This document shows, piece by piece, positions 12,481 through 13,585 of a stretch of 13,585 nucleotides of DNA (positions within the stretch are counted from its first letter, which is position 1; each line of letters opens with the position of its first letter). The stretch comes from CAYTPE01 sp964439885 (GTDB taxonomy: Bacteria; Patescibacteriota; Patescibacteriia; Magasanikbacterales; GWA2-37-8). The stretch covers positions 1-13,585 of the forward strand of contig CAYTPE010000028.1 of the NCBI GenBank assembly GCA_964439885.1, written 5' to 3'. A model generated the notes under the pieces. The model did no database searches. It saw only the letters and a list, made by a program, of their open reading frames with translations, and was not told the origin of the DNA. A program made the translations under genes and the position numbers.

Positions 12481-12509
12481 TTGACAGAATAAGGGCATTT
12501 CTGTATTAT
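12481..12509 (+). promoter_or_regulatory. rRNA operon promoter
   Basis: A perfect TTGACA (12481-12486), a 17-bp spacer and TATTAT (12504-12509) are present. Transcription would start near 12516, about 450 nt before mature 16S rRNA. Confidence 0.85.
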
Positions 12510-12515
12510 TAGGGA

Positions 12516-12966
12516 GCCTTAAATTTGCCCTAGGCCGGCATACGAATTCTCTAACAAATTAGCTTGTCTGCTAAGTCCCAATTGTCATGCTGAACTGGTT
12601 TCAGCATCCGTCTCAACACGGCGAGATCCTGAATCAAGTTCAGGATGACAACGAAGAAACTGGCGAGAAAAAAGAGCAACTCAGGATGGGTTTCTCTTTT
12701 TTCTTTCCTACAACCTGTTCTCCCTCGCACATGCGAGTCGGTTCCCTGAACAGTGGAAAGAATGATCGTTGACAACACAAACGTGACAAAAACCACGCCA
12801 CGAGGCGAGCTTGCTCGCTTTTCGTGGCAACCCCGAAAAACGGCTAACGCCGTCTCGGGGTAGAGTCTATCTATTTCTTGAGTAGTCATTCACTTCGGTG
12901 ATGATCCTCAAGTAAATCAAATAAATCCATTAACTTCCAGAATTCATTTTCGGGAAGATAAAACTC
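12516..12966 (+). other. rRNA operon leader with multiple hairpins
   Basis: No protein gene is supported here. In order it holds palindromic element copy 2 (12583-12650), an A/T-rich stem GAAAAAAGAG/CTCTTTTTTC (12667-12703), and two nested GC hairpins. These are GCCACGA/TCGTGGC enclosing GCGAGC/GCTCGC (12797-12828), and CCCCGA/TCGGGG enclosing ACGGC/GCCGT (12831-12860). A small hairpin with a TTCG tetraloop follows (about 12886-12905). These may serve antitermination or RNase processing; the 3' partner of the 16S processing stem is outside the window. Confidence 0.65.
12583..12650. repeat. TGTCAT/ATGACA palindromic element, copy 2
   Basis: This 68-bp unit starts TGTCAT and ends ATGACA. It contains the hairpins ATGCTGAA/TTCAGCAT and ATCCTGAA/TTCAGGAT, the same stems as copy 1; only the loops and the joining segment differ. 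It lies inside the rRNA leader. Confidence 0.85.
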
Positions 12967-13585
12967 TTTATTGAGAGTTTGATTCTAGCTCAGGATGAAC
13001 GCTGGCGGCGTGTCTAAGGCATGCAAGTCGAGCGACGTGCCCTTAACACTTTGAGAGTACTAAGCACTAAGCAATAAGTACTAAGCGCGAACAAAACGTT
13101 CACAGCTTAGAACTTAGAACCTAGAACTTATCGCTAACAGAGTGTTAAGGGTTACGAGCGGCAGACGGGTGAGTAACACATTGGTAACTTTCCTCTGAGT
13201 CGGGGACAACTTCGCGAAAGCAAAGCTAATACCCGATGGACATGGGGGGACATAAGTCATTCCCATGTAAACTTTTTTGGCTCAGAGAGAGGCCTATGGC
13301 CTATCAGCTAGTTGGTGAGGTAACGGCCCACCAAGGCTATGACGGGTAGCAGGCGTGAGAGCGCGACCTGCCTCAGTGGCACTGCGATACTGGCCACACT
13401 CCTACGGGAGGCTGCAGTCGAGAATATTCCTCAATGGCCGAAAGGCTGAAGGAGCGACGCCGCGTGCAGGATGAAGGCTTTCGGGTTGTAAACTGCTTTT
13501 GTATGGGAAGAATTCGTGACGGTACCATACGAATAAGAGGTTGCTAACTCTGTGCCAGCAGCAGCGGTAATACAGAGACCTCAAG
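12967..13585 (+). rRNA. rrs: 16S ribosomal RNA, 5' part (cut by window end)
   Basis: AGAGTTTGAT at 12974 corresponds to E. coli position 8, so the mature 5' end is near 12967. Further conserved blocks follow in order: GAACGCTGGCGGCG, GACGGGTGAGTAAC, ACTCCTACGGGAGGC, and the 530 loop at 13552-13570. The window ends about at E. coli position 548. Helix 6 is enlarged by roughly 90 nt (13040-13151). The 338 region reads GGGAGGCTGCAGTCGAG, a form I associate with CPR bacteria. In helix 18, changes are compensated (U505-A526, U514-A537), so this is a functional rRNA and not a decayed copy. Confidence 0.97.
13040..13151 (+). repeat. Enlarged helix 6 (V1) of 16S rRNA with inverted-repeat insert
   Basis: CCCTTAACACT (13040-13050) pairs perfectly with AGTGTTAAGGG (13141-13151). 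The 90 nt between form an imperfect rod: CTAAGC/GCTTAG (13081-13086 with 13105-13110) and GAAC/GTTC at the tip (loop AAAAC). Both arms consist of near 7-bp units (ACTAAGC, TTAGAAC). E. coli has about 38 nt for the whole corresponding interval. Confidence 0.8.

Noticed and set aside
12551..12889. Minus-strand open frame of 112 codons in the rRNA leader
   Set aside because: It is made of the palindromic element and leader hairpins, opposes the rRNA promoter and has no ribosome-binding signal.

Overview
The window looks like chromosomal DNA of a Candidate Phyla Radiation (Patescibacteria) bacterium, most likely Parcubacteria-like. The 16S rRNA has CPR-type changes in the 338 and 515 regions and an enlarged helix 6. 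Almost no gene has a Shine-Dalgarno sequence. The gene set is compact and includes a VanW/YoaR-type surface protein, KhpA and a short-armed SMC. The phylum call is inference from these traits; no database search was run.

Layout. 1-2501 (+): a small heat shock protein with its own terminator, then a membrane-anchored VanW-domain protein. 2502-3225: no protein gene, but a convincing minus-strand structured RNA of about 390 nt (promoter near 3075-3047, strong terminator at 2685-2652) carrying a palindromic repeat. 3226-5445 (-): clpP, an unknown 186-aa gene, and an NrnA-like DHH/DHHA1 phosphoesterase. 5446-6101: the phosphoesterase promoter and leader, a 53-aa lipoprotein gene on the minus strand, and a repeat. 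6102-9648 (+): smc and a small unknown acidic protein. 9671-11847 (+): rpsP, khpA and trmD, in the usual bacterial order but each with its own promoter and without rimM. 11917-12450: an AT-rich orphan, possibly HEPN-like. 12481-13585: rRNA promoter, a long structured leader, and the 5' 619 nt of 16S rRNA, cut by the window end.

How the parts relate. The left half mixes proteostasis (Hsp20, ClpP), cell envelope (VanW protein, lipoprotein) and short-RNA or dinucleotide turnover (NrnA-like). The right half is chromosome organisation (SMC) and translation (bS16, KhpA, TrmD, 16S). Promoters are unusually clear: five have TTGACA or TTGACG with a 17-bp spacer.

The most interesting theme is invasion by small palindromic elements. 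Four copies share TGTCAT...ATGACA ends, and one of them is an 84-bp in-frame insert in trmD. A second 72-bp palindrome lies in-frame at the TrmD interdomain linker. A two-hairpin GC-rich element lies in-frame in the SMC head. A similar inverted repeat enlarges helix 6 of 16S rRNA. Two further related copies lie after the VanW gene and in the trmD leader. Together with the orphan RNA at 3040-2652, these are the best candidates for something undescribed.
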